Shown here piece after piece: positions 57,951 through 64,000 of a DNA stretch of 64,000 nucleotides. The translations under genes and the position numbers were made by a program. The DNA is from Rhodococcus sovatensis. Its GTDB lineage: Bacteria; Actinomycetota; Actinomycetes; Mycobacteriales; Mycobacteriaceae. Where the stretch lies: NCBI RefSeq assembly GCF_037327425.1, contig NZ_CP147846.1, positions 372,001 to 436,000 of the forward strand, given 5' to 3'. The notes beneath the pieces were generated by a model. The model did not search any database. It saw only the letters and a list, made by a program, of their open reading frames with translations, and was not told the DNA's origin. Numbering within the stretch: the first letter of the stretch is position 1; each line of letters starts with the position of its first letter.

Positions 57951-59123
57951 TCACGTTCCCTTCGTTGTGGGAATCCATGCCCGGACTGTCCATCGTCCGT
58001 CGGCGCCGCCTGCGGTACACACACCGCCGGACAGGGCAGCCCGCTCGCGCATCCCGACGACCCCATGACCGTGGTGGCTCGCCGTCTGGCTCGACGAGGA
58101 AAGTGCGTTGGCTACGACGAGTTCCGCCCCGGCCGAGTCACTGACGAGTGTGACGGTGACATCCTGGGCTACGTCGCCGTGACGCAGTGCGTTGGTCAAC
58201 GATTCCTGCGCGATGCGATACAGAGCGAGCCCGGCAGCGGCACCGACGGCAGCCGGAGGATCAGCGATCGTGGCATCGATGCGCAACCCTGCGGCCCGCA
58301 TTCGTTCGATCAGTCGTCCGATGTCGGTGACCGCGGGCGTGGGTAGATCGTCTTCGCTGTGTCGCAGTTGAGCCAGGAGAACTCTGACGTCCCCGAGCGC
58401 CTCACGGGCAGTCGCGGAAATTGTCGTCAACGCCGAGTCGACAGCGTCCGGGTCGACGGCGCGAACGTACCGCGCGCCATCGGCCTGCGCGATGACCACG
58501 GCCAACGAGTGCGCCACGATGTCGTGCATGTCACGGGCAATTCTGTTGCGTTCCTGCTCGATTGCGATGTCGTTCTGGGCTCGGGCCTGTTGGAGCTCGG
58601 CGAGTTCCTGGGCATGTGCGGCCTCGATCGCGCTGCGTCGGGCATAGGACAGTCTGCCGAGTGCCCACGACAACCCGAGGACTGCCCACAGGGCCGCGAG
58701 AATGACGAGAAACTGCTGCAGATCGCGGAAGGGTTCGGTTCCGCTGGCGAACGGGTCCTCGCTGACATACGTGAGATACCACGCAGCGATGATGCCGCCC
58801 ACGACGGCAGATCCGAGTCCGACCTGCCGGAGCAGCTTGCTCCCGTACGCCGCGGAGCAGTAGAGGATGCCGAAGATCGCGACGTTGCTGGCCAGAACGA
58901 GTACGGAACCGGCCATCTGCACCAGGGCCAAAATCCAGGCGAGGGCCAGCGACCATCGGGGTGATCGTCGACGGATGGCGAGGGCGACACCGAATCCGAG
59001 GAGAACGAAGAGTCCTGCCGTGCCGGACACCCCTCGAACAGCGGCCTGGAACAGGACCAGCACGAACACGACCGCGTAGACGATGTCGACCGCCTGAGGT
59101 GACGTCAGTCGTTTGCGCAGCAC
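57951..59123 (-). CDS. NarL-family sensor histidine kinase (HisKA_3)
   Basis: A 390-residue membrane kinase. About five to six helices fill residues 10-150 (for example YAVVFVLVLFQAAVRGVSGT; SLALAWILALVQMAGSVLVL). A coiled coil leads to the HisKA_3 box ERNRIARDMHDIVAHSLAVV with the phospho-His, and the ATPase domain has LALYRIAQESLTNALRHGD and HGHGVVGMRERAALSGG. The Gly-rich G2 site is complete. It lies directly upstream of its regulator. The signal is probably membrane or envelope stress. Confidence 0.9.
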   Translation of the reverse strand: MLRKRLTSPQAVDIVYAVVFVLVLFQAAVRGVSGTAGLFVLLGFGVALAIRRRSPRWSLALAWILALVQMAGSVLVLASNVAIFGILYCSAAYGSKLLRQVGLGSAVVGGIIAAWYLTYVSEDPFASGTEPFRDLQQFLVILAALWAVLGLSWALGRLSYARRSAIEAAHAQELAELQQARAQNDIAIEQERNRIARDMHDIVAHSLAVVIAQADGARYVRAVDPDAVDSALTTISATAREALGDVRVLLAQLRHSEDDLPTPAVTDIGRLIERMRAAGLRIDATIADPPAAVGAAAGLALYRIAQESLTNALRHGDVAQDVTVTLVSDSAGAELVVANALSSSSQTASHHGHGVVGMRERAALSGGVCTAGGADGRWTVRAWIPTTKGT

Positions 59124-59172
59124 TCGACCAGACTACGGATCGACCGTCGACCACTAGTGAGTGTGGGCGTGA

Positions 59173-59230
59173 AGGCACAGTTGCGCGAAAATTGAGCGGG
59201 ATCCCAGCTCTACGGAGCGCAACTGTGCCT
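59173..59230. repeat. Long imperfect palindrome, 58 bases
   Basis: AGGCACAGTTGCGC (59173-59186) is matched exactly in reverse complement by GCGCAACTGTGCCT (59217-59230); the 30-base middle holds GAGC..GCTC. An outer GTGGGC/GCCCAC pair extends it to 59163-59240. It lies between two minus-strand genes. Only one copy was seen in this window. Confidence 0.75.
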
Positions 59231-59249
59231 CCCTGCCCACGATCTATAG

Positions 59250-59888
59250 TCAGCCCCGGCGGCGCGCCTTCTCCAGGGCGGCCAACGTGCTCAGCACGGT
59301 GGTGCGCTGCCTGTCCAGATCCTTCATGCGGGCGCGGGCGGGGAGGCCCTGCTGGCCATCGAGAGCTGAGATCTGCTCGTCGACGCTCTGAAGCTGGTCG
59401 AGGAGTTTGCGGACCCGGGACTCCAGTTCGATCATGTCGATCCCACTGACACCGGCCTGGGACTTCTTCGGTGCGGCCTTTGCCGTTGTCGCACCGGTAG
59501 ATCCGGGACGGGTGGCCGGGGGAGCAGCTACAGCCGCAGCGGCCCTCGGGCGCAACGCTTTGCGGACGGCCGCCGGGTCGGGCAGCTTTTCCAGGCGGAT
59601 GCGGTTGAGGACCTCACGCGCATCACGGGCGCTGACGCGGAACTCGCGCTCTTCCTCGTCCTCGGATGCGAGAGTGCCGCCGAGTGGACGCAGACCGTAC
59701 ATTCCGATGAAGTGCTTCGCATCGTCGATGATGGATTCTTTTTCGCGGCAGAGGCCGCAGCGCGGTTCGTTGCGATAGGTCTCGATCGAATCGGTGCTCC
59801 CGCACCAGACGCACCCACCCGGGGTCCAACGTGCGATACGGACGGTAGAAGTTGCTGCAGGACTGTCCAATGTTTGCGCGTCGATCAC
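59250..59888 (-). CDS. Zinc-ribbon and coiled-coil protein of unknown function
   Basis: A 212-residue protein. The N-terminal part has a four-cysteine site, GGCVWCGSTDSIETYRNEPR and CGLCREKE, likely to bind zinc. Then come a conserved-looking middle, DDAKHFIGMYGLRPLGGTLA and REFRVSARDAREVLNRIRLE, an Ala/Pro/Lys linker of about 40 residues and a C-terminal coiled coil (ESRVRKLLDQLQSVDEQISA; RARMKDLDRQRTTVLSTLAA). I recognise no named family. The long prs-glmU unit lies upstream on the same strand. Confidence 0.7.
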   Translation of the reverse strand: MIDAQTLDSPAATSTVRIARWTPGGCVWCGSTDSIETYRNEPRCGLCREKESIIDDAKHFIGMYGLRPLGGTLASEDEEEREFRVSARDAREVLNRIRLEKLPDPAAVRKALRPRAAAAVAAPPATRPGSTGATTAKAAPKKSQAGVSGIDMIELESRVRKLLDQLQSVDEQISALDGQQGLPARARMKDLDRQRTTVLSTLAALEKARRRG

Positions 59889-60046
59889 GACGAGTCATCT
59901 TAGGGTACAACGCAACCCGCTCCGCACACCCCCTCCCCGGTGAACTGCGGTTATCGGCCGTGGTAGTGACCAAGTTCATTGCAGCGGGGAGGCGGTGGCG
60001 GAGCGGGTGTAAAGAAACCGAACAGACTGTAAGGGCTATGCAGAAC

Positions 60047-60134
60047 CTATGCAGATCCGTGGGAGTGGAGCCCGCGGAACGACCTATGCAGATCCGTGGG
60101 AGTGGAGCCCGCGGAACGACCTATGCAGATCCGT
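60047..60134 (+). repeat. 37-base tandem repeat over the 3' end of prs
   Basis: Two complete 37-base units (60047-60083 and 60084-60120) and a third partial unit at 60121-60134. Each begins CTATGCAGATCCGT and continues GGGAGTGGAGCCCGCGGAACGAC in the full units in two parts. The third copy is the coding end of prs: CTA at 60121-60123 is its TAG stop, so each unit repeats the last codons and stop of prs. Confidence 0.9.
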
Positions 60135-61104
60135 TGAACAGGCTTGTCACCGAGCCGTTTTCGAATACCTCGCGGATGGTGCGGGCGAGGAGCGGTGCGA
60201 TGGACAGCTCGGTGAGTGTCTCGAAGCGCTTCTCGTCGGTGATCGGGAGGGTGTTGGTGACGACGACTTCCTTGGCTCCGCAGTTGGCGAGGCGGTCGGC
60301 AGCGGGGTCGGACAGCACGCCGTGGGTGGCGGCGATGACGACGTCTCCTGCGCCTGCTTCCTTGAGGACCTTCACTGCGCCGGCGATGGTGCCACCGGTG
60401 TCGATCATGTCGTCGATCAGGATGCAGGTGCGGCCTTCGACTTCACCGACGACCCGGTTCGACTTGACCTGGTTGGGCACCAGGGGATCACGAGTCTTGT
60501 GGATGAACGCCAGCGGTGCGCCACCGAAGCTGTCGGCCCACTTCTCGGCGACGCGTACGCGGCCCGAGTCGGGGGAGACGACGGTGATGTGCTCGAGGCT
60601 GTACTTGCCGCGGATGTGATCGGCCAACTGGCTGTGCGCGTGCATGTGATCGACCGGGCCGTCGAAGAAGCCTTGAATCTGATCGGTGTGCAGGTCGACG
60701 GTGATGATGCGGTCGGCGCCTGCGGTCTTGAGGAGGTCGGCGACGAGGCGTGCCGAGATCGGCTCACGGCCGCGGTGCTTCTTGTCCTGGCGGGCGTAGG
60801 GGTAGAACGGCAGGATCGCGGTGATCCGCTTGGCTGATCCGCGCTTGAGCGCGTCGATCATGATGAGCTGTTCCATCAGCCAGGTGTTGAGCGGGAACGG
60901 GTGGCTCTGCAGTACGAAGGCGTCGGAGCCTCGAACCGATTCCTCGAAGCGAACGAAGATCTCTCCGTTGGCGAAGTCGCGCGCGGTCTGTGGGGTTACC
61001 TCGATTCCCAGTTCCTTCGCCACCTGCTTGGCGAGTTCGGGATGTGCTCGACCCGAGAAGAGCATGAGGTTCTTCTGGTTGTCGATCCAATTCGGGGTGC
61101 TCAC
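60121..61104 (-). CDS. prs: Ribose-phosphate pyrophosphokinase Prs
   Basis: A 327-residue enzyme that makes PRPP from ribose 5-phosphate and ATP. It has LMLFSGRAHPELAKQVAKEL, FVRFEESVRGSDAFVLQSHP, YPYARQDKKHRGREPISARL, DLHTDQIQGFFDGPVDHMHA, VVSPDSGRVRVAEKWADSFG and the PRPP loop CILIDDMIDTGGTIAGAVKV. The start is GTG 61104, overlapping the glmU stop. The last codons and stop belong to the third copy of a 37-base tandem repeat. Confidence 0.95.
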   Translation of the reverse strand: MSTPNWIDNQKNLMLFSGRAHPELAKQVAKELGIEVTPQTARDFANGEIFVRFEESVRGSDAFVLQSHPFPLNTWLMEQLIMIDALKRGSAKRITAILPFYPYARQDKKHRGREPISARLVADLLKTAGADRIITVDLHTDQIQGFFDGPVDHMHAHSQLADHIRGKYSLEHITVVSPDSGRVRVAEKWADSFGGAPLAFIHKTRDPLVPNQVKSNRVVGEVEGRTCILIDDMIDTGGTIAGAVKVLKEAGAGDVVIAATHGVLSDPAADRLANCGAKEVVVTNTLPITDEKRFETLTELSIAPLLARTIREVFENGSVTSLFNGSA

Positions 61105-62585
61105 TGCTGTTCGCCGTCCTTTGATTCGTGCGCTTGTGCCGACTCGGCTGCCAGGGCACGCGCGGCAGCCTCCGCTGCTGCGGTGCCTGGACGCTTTTTC
61201 TCGACCCAGCCGTCGATGTTGCGCTGGGCCCCAGCGGAGACGGCGAGCGTCCCCGGTGGTACATCGTTGCGGAGCACGGTTCCGGCTCCGGTGTAGGCGC
61301 CGTCGCCCACTCGGACGGGGGCCACGAACATGTTGTCCGATCCCGTCCGTACGTGCGAGCCGACGATGGTCCGACTCTTGTTCACACCGTCGTAGTTGAC
61401 GAAGACGCTGGACGCTCCGATGTTGGAATGCTCGCCGATCGTCGCGTCCCCGACGTACGTCAGATGCGGGACCTTGGAATGGTCGCCGATCGTGGAGTTC
61501 TTCGTCTCCACGAACGTGCCGATCTTGGCGCTGACGCCGATCTGGGATCCTGGACGCAGATATGCGAACGGCCCGACGGAAGCGCCGGGCCCGATGGTGG
61601 CTTTGTCTGCCTGGGTGCGCACGACCGACGCGCGATCACCGACGACGACGTCGCGCAGCGTCGTCTCCGGTCCGACGACCGCGTCCTCGCCGATGTGGGT
61701 ACTGCCGAGCAGCTGGACGCCGGGTTCGAGACGAACGTCGGATCCAAGGGTTACGTCGATGTCGATCCACGTGGTTGCCGGGTCGACGACCGTCACCCCG
61801 GCGCGCATGTGCCGCTCGACGATGTGGCGGTTGAGCACCCTCGTCACGTGCGCGAGCTGCACGCGGTCGTTGACGCCCATCACCAGATCAGGGTCTGCGA
61901 GCTGCGTGCCGTACACGGGAAGACCGTCGACTTTGCTGATCTTGACGACGTCGGTGAGGTAGAGCTCGTGCTGAGCGTTGGCCGTGCTCAGCTTGCCGAG
62001 CGCCGAGCGCAGCGCTGCGGCGTCGAAGGCGTAGACGCCGGAGTTGACCTCGTCGATGAGAATCTGCGCCGGGGTGGCGTCGGCGTGCTCGACGATTTCG
62101 GCCACCTGATCGTCCGACGTCCGAACGATGCGGCCGTACCCGTTGGCGTCCTCGGGTACGAAGGTGAGGACCGTCGCAGCCGCAGGCAGTGGGGCGCTGA
62201 GGTGCTCGTCGAGCAGGGCCTTCAGGGTGTGCCCGTCGAGCAGCGGGACGTCTGCCGCCGTGACGAGGATGGTGCCTTCGAAGTCGTCCGGCAATGCGCG
62301 AAGACCGCACTGCACTGCGTGGCCGGTGCCGAGCTGTTCGTTCTGAACGGCGGTGGAGATATCTCGACCGAGTTCGGCGCTCAATTCGGCGACGGATTCG
62401 GTGACCCGCTCGCGATCATGGCCGACGACGGTGACGAGATGGTCGGGTCCCAGGTCGGCAGCTGCATGTAGGGCGTGGGCGAGCATCGTGCGACCGGCCA
62501 GAGGATGCAGAACCTTCGGGGTCTTCGAGCGCATCCGGGTGCCTGCACCAGCTGCGAGAACGACCACGGCGGTGTGCAATGGCAA
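61101..62585 (-). CDS. glmU: Bifunctional GlmU (UDP-GlcNAc pyrophosphorylase and GlcN-1-P acetyltransferase)
   Basis: A 494-residue enzyme of UDP-GlcNAc synthesis. The N-terminal domain has VVVLAAGAGTRMRSKTPKVL with HPLAGRTM, AADVPLLDGHTLKAL and DVVKISKVDGLPVYGTQL. The C-terminal left-handed helix carries hexapeptide repeats (WIDIDVTLGSDVRLEPGVQL; FVETKNSTIGDHSKVPHLTY; VFVNYDGVNKSRTIVGSHV). The start is TTG 62585 with GAGGAG six bases upstream. A tRNA-Gln gene lies upstream, as in other actinobacteria. Confidence 0.95.
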   Translation of the reverse strand: MPLHTAVVVLAAGAGTRMRSKTPKVLHPLAGRTMLAHALHAAADLGPDHLVTVVGHDRERVTESVAELSAELGRDISTAVQNEQLGTGHAVQCGLRALPDDFEGTILVTAADVPLLDGHTLKALLDEHLSAPLPAAATVLTFVPEDANGYGRIVRTSDDQVAEIVEHADATPAQILIDEVNSGVYAFDAAALRSALGKLSTANAQHELYLTDVVKISKVDGLPVYGTQLADPDLVMGVNDRVQLAHVTRVLNRHIVERHMRAGVTVVDPATTWIDIDVTLGSDVRLEPGVQLLGSTHIGEDAVVGPETTLRDVVVGDRASVVRTQADKATIGPGASVGPFAYLRPGSQIGVSAKIGTFVETKNSTIGDHSKVPHLTYVGDATIGEHSNIGASSVFVNYDGVNKSRTIVGSHVRTGSDNMFVAPVRVGDGAYTGAGTVLRNDVPPGTLAVSAGAQRNIDGWVEKKRPGTAAAEAAARALAAESAQAHESKDGEQQ

Positions 62586-62641
62586 CTGAGCTCCTCGGCG
62601 ACATTTCGCTTGACTACAACGTGAAAGGCAGATGTTTCTCG

Positions 62642-62712
62642 CTCCGCCGCCAGGACTCGAACCTGAACTATCTGAACCAAAATCAGAGGTGCTGCCATTA
62701 CACCACGGCGGA
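62642..62712 (-). tRNA. tRNA-Gln (anticodon TTG)
   Basis: Acceptor stem TCCGCCG/CGGCGGA with discriminator G, D arm GTGTAATGGCAGCAC, anticodon stem TCTGA/TCAGA with loop TTTTGGT (anticodon TTG), T arm TCAGG-TTCGAGT-CCTGG. CCA is not encoded. It stands upstream of glmU on the same strand. Confidence 0.96.
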
Positions 62713-62933
62713 TCATGGACCAGCGGTTTCACCGATGGCCGGTGCCTGCAACGAACAGACTACGGCCACGGGTCTCCCGCCGAGCGCAACGAGTCTCGCA
62801 TGAGATGTGGCCGTAGGTCGAACCGCTCCCTCCGATCGGTGTCATTCGTCCCATTAGGCTCGGGTGGTGAGACCGTTCGTCGCCGGTCGGCGGGGACCTG
62901 AGCTGAACGGCCTATCTAGTGGGAGGTACATCG

Positions 62934-63560
62934 ATGTCCGAACCCGAGCGGGCGCCGCGCGTCCGCATGACGGGTACGCAGCGCCGTGAGCAATTGATCG
63001 AGATCGGCAGGTCTCTGTTCGCGGAACGGGGATACGAGGCGACGTCGGTGGAGGAGATCGCCGGGCGCGCGAATGTGTCGAAACCCGTCGTCTACGAGCA
63101 CTTCGGCGGCAAGGAGGGCCTGTACGCGGTCATCGTCGACCGCGAGATGTCCACTCTGTTGCAGATGATCACGTCCTCGCTGTCGCAGAACAGATCCAGG
63201 ATCCGGGTCGAGCGTGTCGCCCTCGCGCTGCTGACCTATGTGGAGGAACGTACCGACGGGTTTCGAATCCTCGTGCGCGACTCGCCCGTCGCCGCTCCCG
63301 ACGGCAAATACTCGTCGTTGTTGAACGACGCAGTCGGTCAGGTCGGGCACATTCTGGCGAGTGATTTCACTCGCCGAGGTTTCGACGCCGGCTTCGCGCC
63401 GCTGTACGCGCAAGCGCTCGTCGGAATGGTGTCAATGACGGCGCAGTGGTGGCTTGACGTGCGAGAGCCGCCGAAGGAGGTGGTTGCCGCTCACGTTGTC
63501 AACTTGTGTTGGAACGGATTGACCAATCTGGAGGCAGCGCCGAAATTGGGTCGCGAATGA
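62934..63560 (+). CDS. TetR-family regulator (Rv1019-like)
   Basis: A 208-residue repressor. It has TGTQRREQLIEIGRSLFAER, the helix-turn-helix TSVEEIAGRANVSKPVVYEH with FGGKEGLYAVIVDRE, and a ligand domain including FRILVRDSPVAAPDGKYSSL and MTAQWWLDVREPP. The start ATG 62934 has GGGAGG seven bases upstream. The same gene follows glmU in M. tuberculosis. No divergent target is present. Confidence 0.9.
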   Translation: MSEPERAPRVRMTGTQRREQLIEIGRSLFAERGYEATSVEEIAGRANVSKPVVYEHFGGKEGLYAVIVDREMSTLLQMITSSLSQNRSRIRVERVALALLTYVEERTDGFRILVRDSPVAAPDGKYSSLLNDAVGQVGHILASDFTRRGFDAGFAPLYAQALVGMVSMTAQWWLDVREPPKEVVAAHVVNLCWNGLTNLEAAPKLGRE

Positions 63561-63632
63561 GCCGACGTTTTGCGCACCTGTGGGGGAAAGAGGGGGTAGC
63601 GTTTGCTTTGGACGTTGAGAGCAACTTCACAG

Positions 63633-63657
63633 GGTCCATGAACAACCGGTTCGGACC
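63633..63657. promoter_or_regulatory. ARE-like palindrome upstream of the last TetR gene
   Basis: GGTCC (63633-63637) and GGACC (63653-63657) enclose AACCGGTT (63644-63651), an 8-base perfect palindrome. The AACCGGTT core with flanking A/T is similar to the autoregulatory elements bound by gamma-butyrolactone receptors, and the gene that follows encodes such a protein. Confidence 0.5.
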
Positions 63658-63682
63658 ATAAGCACGTTGGCCGAGGTAAGAA

Positions 63683-63725
63683 TGCCACTGGGTGGTACCG
63701 TTCGCTCGTAATTTGCGCAGTGGCA
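63683..63725. promoter_or_regulatory. Inverted repeat directly upstream of the last TetR gene
   Basis: TGCCACTG (63683-63690) and CAGTGGCA (63718-63725) are perfect inverted 8-mers 27 bases apart, ending 25 bases before the start codon. It may be a second operator half pair, or a degenerate relative of family B ends (AGTGGCA). Confidence 0.35.
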
Positions 63726-63750
63726 GTCCAGTATTGCGAAGGCGGATCCA

Positions 63751-64000
63751 ATGGTCAGACAGGCACGCGCCGAAATCACGCGCGACACCGTGCTGTCGGG
63801 TGCCGCGAATGTTTTCCTGCGCCTTGGCTACGCGAACGCGAGCCTCAGTGAAATCATCTCCCAGTCACAGGTCACCAAGGGTGCTCTGTACTTCCACTTC
63901 GGCTCGAAGGAAGAGCTGGCGCGGGCGGTCATCGACGAGGGCAATGCCAGGCTCACGTCGGCGTGCCAGCAGTTCAACGACGGTCGAATTCCGGCCCTCG
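63751..64000 (+). CDS. TetR regulator, gamma-butyrolactone-receptor-like (cut by window edge)
   Basis: The first 83 codons of a repressor. MVRQARAEITRDTVLSGAAN, LSEIISQSQVTKGALYFHFG and SKEELARAVIDEGNARL match the TetR at 18804 over almost the whole region, so the two are paralogues. The wording is that of ScbR/ArpA-type butyrolactone receptors. Its ligand domain lies outside the window. Two palindromes upstream are candidate operators. Confidence 0.85.
   Translation, partial: MVRQARAEITRDTVLSGAANVFLRLGYANASLSEIISQSQVTKGALYFHFGSKEELARAVIDEGNARLTSACQQFNDGRIPAL

Noticed and set aside
60036..60134. CRISPR array
   Set aside because: The 37-base units are directly adjacent with no spacers, and no cas gene is present.
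1..64000. Insertion sequences, transposases or phage genes
   Set aside because: No transposase, integrase or phage protein was recognised; the repeats found are short palindromes without coding capacity.

Overview
The window is high-GC actinobacterial chromosome. MspA-type porins, an RpfB resuscitation factor, protein mannosyltransferase, a WS/DGAT acyltransferase, a Glp/GlpR division pair and a full ergothioneine cluster point to Mycobacteriales, and two gamma-butyrolactone-receptor-like TetR genes fit a Rhodococcus-type genome best. This assignment is inference; there is no rRNA in the window. From knowledge of the family, much of the order (mprA-mprB-pepD-moaB2-mscL; ruc-5FCL-galU-glp-rimJ-glpR; arcA-pmt-rsmI; metG-tatD-rpfB-ksgA-ispE; pth-rplY; prs-glmU) follows Mycobacterium tuberculosis Rv0981 to Rv1019, with accessory genes between the conserved blocks.

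Layout. 1-6.2 kb: CorA (partial), a VOC protein, a TRIC-type channel, then the envelope-stress unit MprAB-PepD-MoaB2 with direct-repeat MprA boxes before mprA and pepD. 6.2-10.7 kb: three MspA porins, two small exported proteins and MscL. 10.7-17.3 kb: a SAF-domain protein, the Ruc chaperone with a CIRCE operator, 5-formyl-THF cyclo-ligase, GalU, Glp, RimJ-like acetyltransferase, GlpR and tRNA-Ala(CGC). 17.3-25.7 kb is accessory: two overlapping GyrI-like sensor genes beside a butyrolactone-receptor-like TetR, a sulfite-oxidase-like molybdoenzyme with a flavin reductase, an SDR, SoxR, arginine deiminase, arsenate reductase, GntR and DoxX. 25.7-41.2 kb: Pmt, RsmI, a lipid hydrolase divergent from a WS/DGAT, MetG, TatD, RpfB, KsgA, a WYL regulator, IspE and an ABC-F protein. 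41.4-46.2 kb: RF3, an acyl-AMP ligase, Pth and L25. 46.3-53.5 kb: a TetR/EamA pair whose transporter is broken, then egtE divergent from egtABCD. 53.5-64 kb: a MacB-like ABC exporter, RidA with a WYL regulator, a NarL-type two-component system, a zinc-ribbon protein, Prs-GlmU, tRNA-Gln(TTG) and two TetR genes, the last cut by the window edge.

The most unusual signal is not a protein system. Two families of short palindromic elements occupy the spaces between genes. Family A has three copies, each exactly 53 bp, with 10-bp perfect ends (CGCTTGAATG). Family B has three copies, each exactly 44 bp, with ends AGTGGCAYG/CGTGCCACT and small GC hairpins alongside. Three A ends and one B end contain the stop codon of the neighbouring gene, and a B array covers the junction between the broken EamA gene and egtE. 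A 37-bp tandem repeat likewise repeats the stop codon of prs. No transposase, integrase, phage gene or CRISPR array was seen.
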